Assembly: GCF_043290135.1 (NCBI RefSeq)
Contig: NW_027464793.1
Location: forward strand, 81,001 to 145,000
Direction: 5' to 3'
DNA from: Rhipicephalus microplus
Taxonomy: Eukaryota; Arthropoda; Arachnida; Ixodida; Ixodidae
DNA length: 64,000 nt
Shown here: one piece after another, positions 1 to 9,773 of the stretch
How the letters are laid out: every line of letters starts with the position of its first letter
Numbering within the stretch: the first letter of the stretch is position 1
Notes under the pieces: generated by a model
Seen by the model: the letters and a program-made list of their open reading frames with translations, nothing else
The model's database searches: none
What the model was told of the DNA's origin: nothing
Position numbers and translations under genes: made by a program

Positions 1-2569
1 ATTTCCCAAGACGTCGTAGCCGGAGATCTTTTAATTAAAATCGTGCAAACAACGTCCGTGGCACGCTCTTCCTACAAGTGCAGCCACGAGTGTCGCAACA
101 GGTTCGCCAGAACGGACGCACGCGTACGCGCGACCGCGCGCTCAGCAGCAGCGACACTCTGTTCATTAACGATCAAGCACAAGCACCGTGCGGCTTCCAT
201 CCCAGCGTAAGGAACGCTGGCTACGCGAACGCTTCAATCGGAGCGGAGCTTGTGCGTCGAACAGCCTAAGAGGCGCCACCTCACGACGGGGGCCGCGTTA
301 ATTTAATGACGAGAGCGCGCCACAACTTCGCACGCGAGTCACCTCTGCACCTCGGCTCATTGTGCAGCTGTGGAAGAGCACGCGCACCCGCGTTCAGCCG
401 CGACAATGGACGCGGTTCGCGCGAACGAACTGCTGGTAAGGCGCAGCTCCAGACCTGGCCGGCAAACAACAACCAGTTCGTGCGGCCAGTATTACGGTAT
501 AATACAGCGGGCGGGAAACAAATGGGTCCCATACGCGTTTCGCCCGTCGAGGCGGCAGCGGTAGCGAACACGGACCGGAAGTGTGCCGATTTTCACAACT
601 GTACACAAGAGCTATTTACTGCTTGAGGATTGGGTGGAATGCAAATCAGGGCTTTTTTGTGTATTAGATATGGAAAAGTCCTGAACACACGGTGTCGCTA
701 AAGCCAACGTTTAGACACGCAGTCTGATCTTAAATTCAAGTCGACAGTTGATTGAAGCATTGGTGGCAACGCTTCGACACACCTTTTGCCGAACCACTGG
801 CTCGAGCGACACGCCACATAAAAAAAATGTTTCATATCTACAAGCTTTGATCTTCTCCTGAATCTCTAACTTACCTTTTCCTTTAGTAATGTCTCGATTA
901 CCTCACACAAACTTTCAAAAAATATTTAATATATCTTGAATATTTGCTCGATGCTCCGCATCATGTAAGATAACCAGGCCACCTAAAGCAGAAACCTGTT
1001 GCATTAGGTAGTGAAGTTAGCCGGTGAAAGAAAGGTAGCCACAATGGTGCATCAATGAAGTTTACGGGAAGTTCAGAATTTACGCACTCGACCAACGGGA
1101 AGATCAAACGCCAGCGATTTGTGTATCACACAGGATGTATACCGCTAGTTATGCAAGACGTACGATTAACCCTACGTCTTACCGAAATATCGCAATGCAA
1201 TACGGTAAGATATTGCGATAGATTCCAATCAAGCGGCTTATCCGGAACGTATAGACCACTAAACTTCGATGAACAATGTGCAACGCCACGTGGGATATTA
1301 TTCTTTCTTAAAGAAGTGGAATTCCATCTTATCGCTATGCTCATAAGTGTGGTATAGATGGAAGAACTAAACAAAGGTGAACACGTAGACAGAAAGGATG
1401 ATCGTGTGTCGGCCAACTCTCGTTGTACCTTTCTTGCTTTATACACTGGTAGGGATGCATTTTTTTTTTTACAAAAGGGACAGACTTCAAGAAAAAAAAT
1501 AGCGTATCGTACCCAAGTTTCCTCACAAGCCCCGCCAGAGATACTCATCGGAGAGCAGGCAACGTACAATCAACATCTCAATCGCACCGTACACCATCCA
1601 TTCAAGTCGGTATAGAGGGCGCGCGCGCGTGCGTACACATGGATGCACGAGGTATACCACCAAACGGGCGGCGATCAAAGCGTGGCACGGCCGCTCTTGG
1701 ACGCCGCCACATAAACATACGGCTTTACACGAAAAGCGCTCGGGTCGGCGCGCTGTAGGTACCAGGGGTCGCGCGCCCGGAGCGCTTGTCCAGTCCAGCG
1801 GAGAGGAGCAGCTTAACCCCCGCGGGCGAATAAGCGATCGCCGGTCGTGACCGGGAATTAATTCTGTGCCCCAAAAGGATTCCGCCGTCACGATTCCCAT
1901 TTGAGGCGAAGCCATTGTCCGCCGCCGCAAAACCATGCTGCGGCGCCGGAGCACAACGCGAACGACGTATGCACCCGCTATAGAGACCTGCAGCCGCGGG
2001 CGTTCGTCTCGCAGCAGAGTAAACAGCCTGGCCCCGTCTAGAAATCCAAGATGAATACGCAAAGAATGAAGATGAGGCGATGGAGAGACCATGGCTGCAC
2101 ACGGTGAACCGGATGGGGCATATAGGTACTTTATTTTTTTTTTTACGTGAACGCCCGCTAGTTCGATGTATTTCATCGAAAACAGAGCGTTCGGAACCGG
2201 GTGGCTAAATGATAAGGGCACGCGCATTTATTTCGTATCATTTTATTCTTTGCGTTGACCTCATGCATACTGGGTGACCAGAGTACTGTTCGGCGGTGCA
2301 AACGAGCGCGACCGCTTATTTATACGTGGTTAGCCGAACGCTTAAGCAGACAGGCGATGGGTAAATGTACAGAGACAGAAACTGATGACCGCAAAAAGTT
2401 ATTCCTCGAGGCATGTAGACTGCGTGCTCCGTGGCTTGGCCGCGCGGTACTAGCAACGCGGGAAGAGAGTTGATCCAGGTGGTCTCTATTGCGGTGAAGC
2501 TGCGGCATGTGTGGTTAGTCGAGTCGAGCATGCATAGCGGGTAATTGCTAAGCTTGGGCATCTTATGAG
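1..2569. other. Unassigned DNA, CpG-rich patches
   Basis: No gene or known repeat recognised. GC- and CpG-rich stretches lie at about 60-600 and 1620-2100, separated by AT-richer sequence with short T tracts (1460-1470, 2131-2143). The open frames here, the longest being 234 codons on the minus strand at 1523-2227, are low-complexity or arginine/serine-rich. They show no domain and overlap frames on the other strand, so I read them as chance frames in GC-rich DNA. Confidence 0.5.
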
Positions 2570-2860
2570 TCGATATCAGGGGTGTGCCTCCAGATTTCGA
2601 TCGGCCCCGTGTCTCGCAAGGAGGCAATCGAGAGCCGTTGCACTCATTTCCTGATTGCCGTGTGCTATGCGGGGAAAACGACGTGCTCGAAGGCCTGTGC
2701 GCAAGACCGCTCGCTTCGCTGATAGCTCTGGAGTACCGCCTTACATTCTTGGTCAAACTGCTGGCACAGCCAAACGAAATGTTCCATGTCTTTGATTTTC
2801 CTGTGGATGGCACGGAGTGAGGAGACACGACGGCTGTAGTTTGGAATAACCAAGCATGGT
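2570..2860 (-). mobile_element. LINE ORF2 C-terminal tail, degenerate
   Basis: On the minus strand a frame contains the pattern D-M-E-H-F-V-W-L-C-Q-Q-F-D-Q-E, followed by L-Q-S-Y-Q-R-S and E-H-V-V-F-P. This resembles the cysteine/histidine-containing tail that follows RNase H in I-superfamily LINE polyproteins, where the usual form is an E-H-hydrophobic-x-x-C block and then an amphipathic helix. Downstream, after a stop, a second piece reads S-L-R-D-T-G, also typical of the end of such proteins. The reading frame is broken and the upstream RNase H and RT are absent, so this is a 5'-truncated fossil. The call rests on motif memory only. Confidence 0.45.
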
Positions 2861-4340
2861 ACGCGGAACAGGTTGTGATGAGCTACAACAGTGTTTCTTC
2901 TTCGCAAGTCCACAGATCAAGCATACTCGACACGAAGTCCGGTGAATCAGCAAAGGGTAATTTCGTACCGCGTCCCAGAATCGAAAGGAAAAATTGGACC
3001 TCTCACTATACTATAGAGTTGATGTCAGAGATCCGCAATAAAGTGTGTCAAATTTTTCGGATTTTTCAATTCCGAAGCGAAAATCTGACGATTAGTTTTC
3101 TGCTGACTAGATTTGACATCTATATAGTTGAATAAGCTGCCATTGTTCCCCAAAAATCACTACAATTATTGCAGCAAAGTGTTCTCGTAACCTTCCAGGT
3201 GATCTAGTGACGTCCACAGAAACTGCTCGGTAACGTACTCAATGGCATGGCGGTAAACATCCCGACAAACAGTCGAGAAACTCAGCCAGAACTCAAGCCG
3301 ACTTCACTTACAGGAAGTGTTCCTTCGACCATGCAATGAGAAGTAGTTGAGAAGGTGCTATATAGCAACACACTACAGACTGCGTTTCACGGACGTAAAC
3401 TCAGAGCGGAGTGTATGCTTGGGAACTACACTTCCCAGAAAAGTAGTATTTATACAAAGTTCCGATCTCCTTAAACCAAAACACGCGAGCCGTACGAACT
3501 ATATGGTTCGTATTAAAGCGCCAGTGATGGGCGATTTCTTAAGCCCAGGAAATCACCAGGACCCCCTGCGAACAGCCGCTATGTGGACTCATCTGCAGCG
3601 GGATATCGTTTAGGGAACGAGTATCGACTCAAACCACGTCGCGTTCTTCTGGCAGCCGAAAGCGGGACATATATTTTTTTTTTCGGCTTCCGGCGCCGCG
3701 CCACGGCGTATTACGTATCTCGGAAGACAACGAAAAATAGCAACAAATAGGTAACAAAAATCGTCCGCGGTATCGCAAACAACACTCCCTCTACACTTCC
3801 GGATCATTTCACGCCGCGGCGTTCAGTGACGCACGAAAGCGACAATCGCCCCCCCCCCCCCCCCCCCACCCCCCGTTGTCCGTATACGTAAACACGGTGA
3901 AAAGGCCCGCGCGAAAAATGGCCGTCAACGCCAGCACTGACTTGTTTTGCTTATTTTCCAGCAAGCGCCGCCGGACCAGTCCGCAAATTTCCGATCCGAG
4001 GGTCGGGGGCCTCGCGTCGGATCAGCCGTGAACGTTAGCGTCGCTCGCCGCGGTGCCACCTGAACCACGATATACGCAGGTACGTAAGCAGCTCTCCCTT
4101 TTTCCTATAGGCTTGACGGCCGAATCGAGAGACCACCGCAAAGCTTTTCTGAAAGTTCTTCTAAGCGTGCGTCCGTTGTACGATTGCTAGGTGGTAAAGC
4201 GAGCTATATACAGAAATAGGGCTTATCGGCGCACAGAGTGGAAACCACCCCAGACCAAACAAACGGGTTATTTATGCACCGCCATGGCGTCCTTAAGGTG
4301 TGCTTGCATGCGGGAAGTTTTGTACGACGACAAAGTGAAA
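2861..4340. other. Unassigned DNA
   Basis: No gene recognised. The stretch contains a homopolymer C tract near 3849-3874 and T tracts near 3670. Nothing else could be supported. Confidence 0.45.
3849..3874. repeat. Poly(C) tract
   Basis: Nineteen consecutive C residues (3849-3867), one A, then six more C. Homopolymers of this length are unstable and error-prone in assemblies. Confidence 0.9.
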
Positions 4341-4344
4341 CGAA

Positions 4345-4381
<37 letters not shown>

Positions 4382-4386
4382 GAAAG
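4341..4386. repeat. (GA)n microsatellite with GAAA interruptions
   Basis: A purine-only run of GA dinucleotides, interrupted by GAAA, inside a longer purine-rich stretch reaching about 4408. It creates arginine/glutamate- or serine/leucine-rich chance frames on both strands. Confidence 0.9.
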
Positions 4387-4408
4387 AAAAAAGAAGAGAG
4401 CGAGGGAA

Positions 4409-7240
4409 CGGATTGAACTGCAGCAGTGAACATCATAGAGTGTCCATCTCATTTGCTTCCACCGCATAACCTCAAATAGCTATACCTGTCCGTCATTTCA
4501 TTTTTCACAGTTGGCTTCGTAAAGTTCTTCATGCTCGGTTTATGTTGCTGATATTGCACAAACGAGAATAAAAAAATGATAACACCTCCTCGTCTCCAAA
4601 ATGTAGTCTATTGCAGATTCTCAAAAGTGCACTCGAGACGAGTACGTTGTGCAACATGTAGTTGCACGAAAAGAGCACCCTTCGCGAGAAGGCAGTGCGG
4701 CAGTAGTGAAGTATATATACAATATACAAAATGTAGCTGCACCTGGACAAATGAAGAACATTCAGCATAAGAATAAATTTGCAGCTGCGGCTTGTAAGGT
4801 AGGGGAGATCGTATATACCAAGGGTGAGCTGTACAAGGCAATAAAATAGGGGGCTGTGCCGTTTACGCTATTGCGGCACGTAGAAAAGTCACACGCCGTA
4901 CTTAGCTACGGCATAAGTTACAAGCACTTCTCTTTATCCAGTGGTGTAGCTAGAGGGTGTCACCACCTTCTCCAGTTTTTCGACGACTCAAGTGAAGCGG
5001 GAACACCTTTCATTATATACATGCTCGGTTTCAGGCTTAGGACCACTAATGCCCCACTCAAGAAATCCCTCTCAAAACGCTGCATACTTCGCCCTTCCTC
5101 AGATTTCACGTCGGAGTATCTGAAACACCGTTCCAAAATGCTTCACCTCTCTCGAGTATTTTTTTTTCTTACTTGAGGTTTTAAAGGCCACAGACAGATT
5201 GCAGTATGACGATATCTTGCTAACAATTTCGTATACCTTCATTTCACGCTTGATAACAATGTGTACTTGTTTGTTCCAATGCCGAAAAACAGTTTTAGGA
5301 TTTGTCGATCATTCGATGCGTTTATAAGCAACCTCAACAGTGTAAATTTGCAGCACTTTCGCTGTTCCAGGTTATGCTGAACACTGCACTGAAAAAGAGG
5401 CTGTACTATACATGCGACCAGCTGCGGTAGCTCTCAAACAAATGTATTATATATCCTCGCTTCTTTTATGGATGACGTCATTTTTGCCCAAAAAGATGCC
5501 AAAGAGACGCAAGCAGCATCGCGACCTTTCCATTCCGATAGAACAAGACAGCCACCCGCGAAACGAAGAGCGCTAAACGATGTACAAGAGAAGCAAGGCT
5601 TGTAAAATACGGGCTACAGGAGAACCCACATTACGTATAGTGTACTGCTAAATCCATCCGATGCGTTTCACCTTGCGTCCCACCAGAAATAAGCTACCTT
5701 CTTCCCCTCTCTCTCACATTGAAGGATGTACACATACGCACGAGCATGGCGTTTCAATGTAAAAATGGCCGCCGGCATTGGCGGATCACTGCTATAACAG
5801 GGCGGCATTCGGTTCCGCGTCATTGGACACTCATTGTAAGACAAAATAAAACCGAGGGAGGGGAGGAAAACTGAAGCGTGGCGCATATGCAAACTCGAGC
5901 TCTCGCTTTGTTGATAGCGTATACCGACACCCCGTGAACGCGTTCGCCGCGTTGTTTGTTCTCGGCAGCCTAATAAAACCACGCACGCACGTCCCATTTC
6001 GTCCGAACACGTCGCCAAGTGCGTCGCACTCCATTACGAGCTGGGGAGACTATGGAGCCGAGGCACCTGGGAAACAAAAGCGGTCCGCTTTACGCGCGGT
6101 GTTCGAGTGCCGTTATTATTGTTGTTGTTCGTCCAGCTTGTCCCCTTCACTCGTTTCTTGTTTGTTTTTTTCGCGTCGTTTTTCATTGAACGTGGCGCGC
6201 GCGCTCGTAAATGAAATTTTCAAAAAAATAAAAGGAAGAATGAAGAGAAGGAACCACGAAGGCTCTCCGTTTTCCAGCACAATGCGGAGTGTGCGCGCGT
6301 GCTTGTCTGCTCTTAGGAGGGGAGAGGGGGGGGGCAACAATAAATGCGCCAGCTGAAAAGATCCTTATTAGCCCCTGGAGCTTGCAGAAAACGCTTGTTT
6401 GGTTTCTAGAGAAGAGAAAAGAACGCAAATAAACGACCGAAAGCACGGCCCGTTCGGAACGGCGCATTCAAGCCTCTCGCGTACAAAAGAAGAGCTGCTC
6501 GGGCGGAACCCTGTTTACGCCCGCCGCAAGAGAGGGCGCCGCGCTGCTTTTGAAAGGTTGAACGAAAAACAAAGTGCATTTCGGTTGAAAGAGTACAAAA
6601 GCCGCTATTGGAGGCCATTTTCTTTTCGATAGCCTCGCCTCGGCTGCTGCTGCCGCTGCTCTTGCGGCTTGCAACAATTGGTTTCCAAGTCTTTTTCTTC
6701 CTCGCCAGCCATAGCGTGCTGAGTGGTCGACAATGAGTTTTTCGAAGTGAACGAGCGACAGATGAGAGTTTCCATTTCAACTCGGAAGGCATTGAAAATC
6801 GATCCCGCTCGAGGAACGTCCACGGTGTAAATACGCGTGAAATACGGCCCTCGCTCGTATTGTCGCCTGAATATCGTCACCTCGTCGAACGACGGGAAAT
6901 ATGTAAGCCTGAAAGACCGCAGTTTTTCGGAGGGCACGGGACGACTGGTTAGCCACGCATTTCGCGTCAACAGAGCTCTTGGTGAAGGGCAGAGCTCGAC
7001 ACGCTACACTAGACGGCGCTGCAGTGACGCATTGCCGGACTGCGTCATAAACGGTGTACGGACTTTCACGTCAATGTGCAATGCGCTGCTGATCTTCTTC
7101 CCTCTCCTCTCCTAAACTCTTCATTCCCGCCCGAACCACAGAGCAGCGTCACTGGTAATGGGAAGACGTCTTTCGCGAAAGCGTACCCAAGTTATACATC
7201 GGGAACTCATCCGAGAACCTATCGTTGAAGCAGTCATACG
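4409..7240. other. Unassigned DNA
   Basis: No gene recognised. About 4920-4960 contains a GTGGTGTAGCTAGAGGG-type segment that resembles other high-copy tick repeats, but no boundary can be placed. A CTGCTGCTGCCGCTGCTC stretch lies near 6641-6662. Open frames of up to 140 codons (for example 5934-6356) show no domain. Confidence 0.4.
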
Positions 7241-7681
7241 GAGTTTACTATATATACACTCGAAGGAGCTCTGGCACTATAGTGTCTATGGGAGCTACAA
7301 CACATGGCGCTTCAGCCTGCATGGTAATGATGTGTATAGTACATGAATTTGTGTAATCTTCATTCTTTCCGCTTCGTTTGGCTTCGCATGATTTGAAGCC
7401 ACTTTGTCACGGGACGACAATCGGCCAATTGTCAGCAGTGGCACTTCACCACCTTAACCTTCTATAGGCTCACAAATTCAAATCGGGACACGGAGTTCAC
7501 AACGGGCCGCTTGTCTATTCGTAACGAAACCAAAACACAGCAATAAACAAAAAAACAAGGGCGTTCAAAGCCCGCAAGCACGAAGACCAGACAAATTTGT
7601 GTACTACCCATAATTCCCCAAGGATTAGGGCTGAACAATCGCAGCGCCAGGGGCCCCTTTAGAGTTAATTTTAGGAAACTT
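7241..7681. mobile_element. MITE-like element, family A copy 1
   Basis: This 441-bp segment aligns along its length with 20975-21401. Shared blocks include GTCTATGGGAGCT near the left end, CAATCGGC, CTTCACCACCTT, AAACACAGCAATAAA, AAAGCCCGCAAG and ACCCATAATTCCCC. The ends are inverted: the left end reads GAGTTTACTA and the right end TTTTAGGAAACTT, so this copy's terminal repeats are slightly worn. No coding capacity is visible. A target-site duplication could not be fixed with confidence, although CATA occurs next to both ends. Interpreted as a non-autonomous DNA transposon, by comparison with the better-preserved copy. Confidence 0.65.
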
Positions 7682-7836
7682 CATAGTAATAGGGTTCCCA
7701 GGCTATGGAACCCTTCCGTCGTTTCTCTACACTCTCACGTGCAAACTCTACACGTGCAAACTTTCAAAAGATCTCTACTTAACATGTTCCAGACCTTCTT
7801 CAACACGCCAATACCATCCTTTGAATATATATGACA

Positions 7837-8163
7837 CCATTCCACGCCTGTACTAACACGTTTAAATTTAGCTTCTTTCCACGAACTGTTGAACTTTGGA
7901 ATAACTTATCCGGTGACATACGTTCTTTGCTCTTAAATGAATTCTTGTTATCCATAAATACCCTTTGACAGTTTTTCTTTTTCCGTTTCACTGTTTACTG
8001 TGTTTACTGTGTTCTCTTCCTTGCCACCATGTCTTCGTTATGCCACCATGTGATGCCATGTATTGCCACTTTGTATTTTGCTTTCCTTCGCAAAGTATTA
8101 CACCATGTTTGTTTTGTACCAGCCTGTTACCCACTCCTGCCATAGCCCTTACTGGTTGCAGTA

Positions 8164-8195
<32 letters not shown>

Positions 8196-8206
8196 AAATA
8201 ATAAAA
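7837..8206 (+). mobile_element. LINE 3' end: ORF2 C-terminus, 3' UTR, (ATAA)n tail
   Basis: A plus-strand frame ending with TGA at 7966-7968 reads F-K-F-S-F-F-P-R-T-V-E-L-W-N-N-L. This matches the S-F-F-P-R-T-[IV]-x-x-W-N-x-L signature at the extreme C-terminus of many CR1/L2/Jockey-type LINE reverse transcriptases. About 200 bp of T-rich 3' UTR follows, then an (ATAA)n tail at about 8167-8206. In-frame stops just upstream (TGA at 7822-7824) show that the copy is 5'-truncated and decayed. Remnants may extend left to about 7690. Confidence 0.75.
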
Positions 8207-8384
8207 TTGTTTTCCTCTTCACCAAGAGCATGATAAAGCCCGAGTTTAGGCATGCGCTGCAACCGATATGGCATGGTTTGATGTGGATATGTAAAAAAAA
8301 AATAACTAGGCTTAAACGCTAGATGTCGCCACTTCCGTCTGAAGCGCGCCGCTGCTCGTTGAACTCTGTACATTACTTGCATAC

Positions 8385-9063
8385 TGTTGAGAAACGGCGG
8401 ACCGATCCCGCCGAAGCCACCACTGTTGCGAAAGACGGCGACGCCAACACGGCCCCGGAGGCGCCACTGCTTTCAACTCCGTCGGGAAGGTCACCAGCCG
8501 TTTGGTAGCGTATGTTTATCAGCTCGCGACTGCTTCTGCGCAGAGCTGATAAGACGAGCGGACGAGACGACGGTGAGTTAAACAAGGTTTATGTACAGCA
8601 TATTTACAGAGGCGTTACAATTTCGGCACTGGGGCCGGCAGAGACTCGAAGAGCCGAGCTCCTCTCTCTAACACATAGGTCAGCCTTTCGCCTAAAACCG
8701 CTGACTCACACACATGTCGGCACTCCGACACGGGGACTCCTCTCCTAGGATCTCCGATCGCGACGCGCCGCAGGGCTTCTTTTATTTGCACCGGGTCCAA
8801 CCAAAGTGTCCAATCAGAAGCGCCGCGGGTCGTCCGAGCAGATTCCGCCAATGGGGGGTCGCCGCGCCATGCGTCAGACCACCAGGCACGAGAACGCCGG
8901 CTCGCTGTCACGTGCGCCGATGACTCAATGCACGTGGGCGAGAGAGGCGCCGCGCGTGTTCACGCCGTTGAGATGTTCGCGTCGGGCAGACGGCGGGCTG
9001 GCCTTGACCCAGATTGCCTTTTTCAGAGGCACGGTCGTTTGACGAGGACTCGCTGGCATAACA
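8385..9063 (-). repeat. 3' LTR (left copy)
   Basis: A 679-bp repeat identical in length to 12660-13338. It starts TGTTGAGAAACGG and ends GGCATAACA on the plus strand. In element orientation this is the downstream LTR. A few C/T and A/G substitutions relative to the other LTR cluster near its left end; the rest appears identical. Confidence 0.95.
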
Positions 9064-9077
9064 GCACCCCCGCCGCC
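9064..9077 (-). promoter_or_regulatory. Polypurine tract candidate
   Basis: In element orientation a G-rich stretch (GGCGGCGGGGGTGC) directly abuts the 3' LTR. This is where the plus-strand primer of an LTR element should lie. It is interrupted by pyrimidines, so the call is positional. Confidence 0.5.
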
Positions 9078-9773
9078 AGACAATGCACCGGAAAGACGAG
9101 CTGCTTCCACGGGGCTCGGATGTCAGGTGCGCTCGTTCGCCTGGTCCCTCCAGGTTCGCCTCCAGGGCCATGGGGAGAATACAGCTCCAGACTGGTCCGG
9201 GAACACATCCCATTTTTGACGACGGATCCCAGCTCCACTGGCTTGTCGCCACAACTTGCTGACCAGCTTCACTCGTCTCTTCTGACCATCTTCGGGTTCA
9301 GCACTTGTCGATGGTTCTGCAACTTGCTAAGAACGGTTCGACAACAGACAACACACGACACAAGCAAGTGCCCTCGGTCACCCGACAGAACACCAGACAA
9401 AGTATAGTACAACATATACCTATCTACGTGTCTATCGGAATTTTGTTCCCTCTACATCAAGAGGCACATGTGGGACAAAAGACCCCTAAACTGACAACTC
9501 AATTTTTTTTTTCACGTACAACAACGTAACGAATAAGAATACCACAAAGTTGGCCCCTTGAGATCACTCTGAACGAGAGCGCTCAGCCCAGGTCGTGATG
9601 AGGTCAAAATTTTGCCCCGAATCGCCAGCCAGAAACCGAAAGGTTGAGAAGTTATGCTGAGAAGTTACTAGCTGGAACGCTCTGCTCAATGCACCTGCAT
9701 TAGCGTTTACCTTTCCCTTTTTTTTTTTTTTTAGCGAACGTCAAAGTTGCGCTGTGGAGCAACATGCTCCACT
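9078..9773 (-). other. 3' non-coding region of the LTR element
   Basis: About 700 bp lies between the stop of the long frame and the purine tract. No RT, RNase H or integrase motif is visible on either strand. It contains a 16-residue T run near 9718-9733. Short frames (for example 114 codons at 8908-9252 minus) show no domain. Confidence 0.6.

Noticed and set aside
1187..1221. Inverted repeat TATCGCAAT/ATTGCGATA
   Set aside because: Only 9 bp of stem with a 13-bp loop, within what chance gives in 64 kb.
1523..2227. 234-codon minus-strand frame
   Set aside because: Arginine/serine-rich, overlaps frames on the other strand, has no domain and lies in GC-rich DNA where stops are rare.
8908..9252. 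Possible envelope-like third frame of the LTR element
   Set aside because: It overlaps the LTR border, has no signal peptide or membrane segment, and shows no similarity I recognise.
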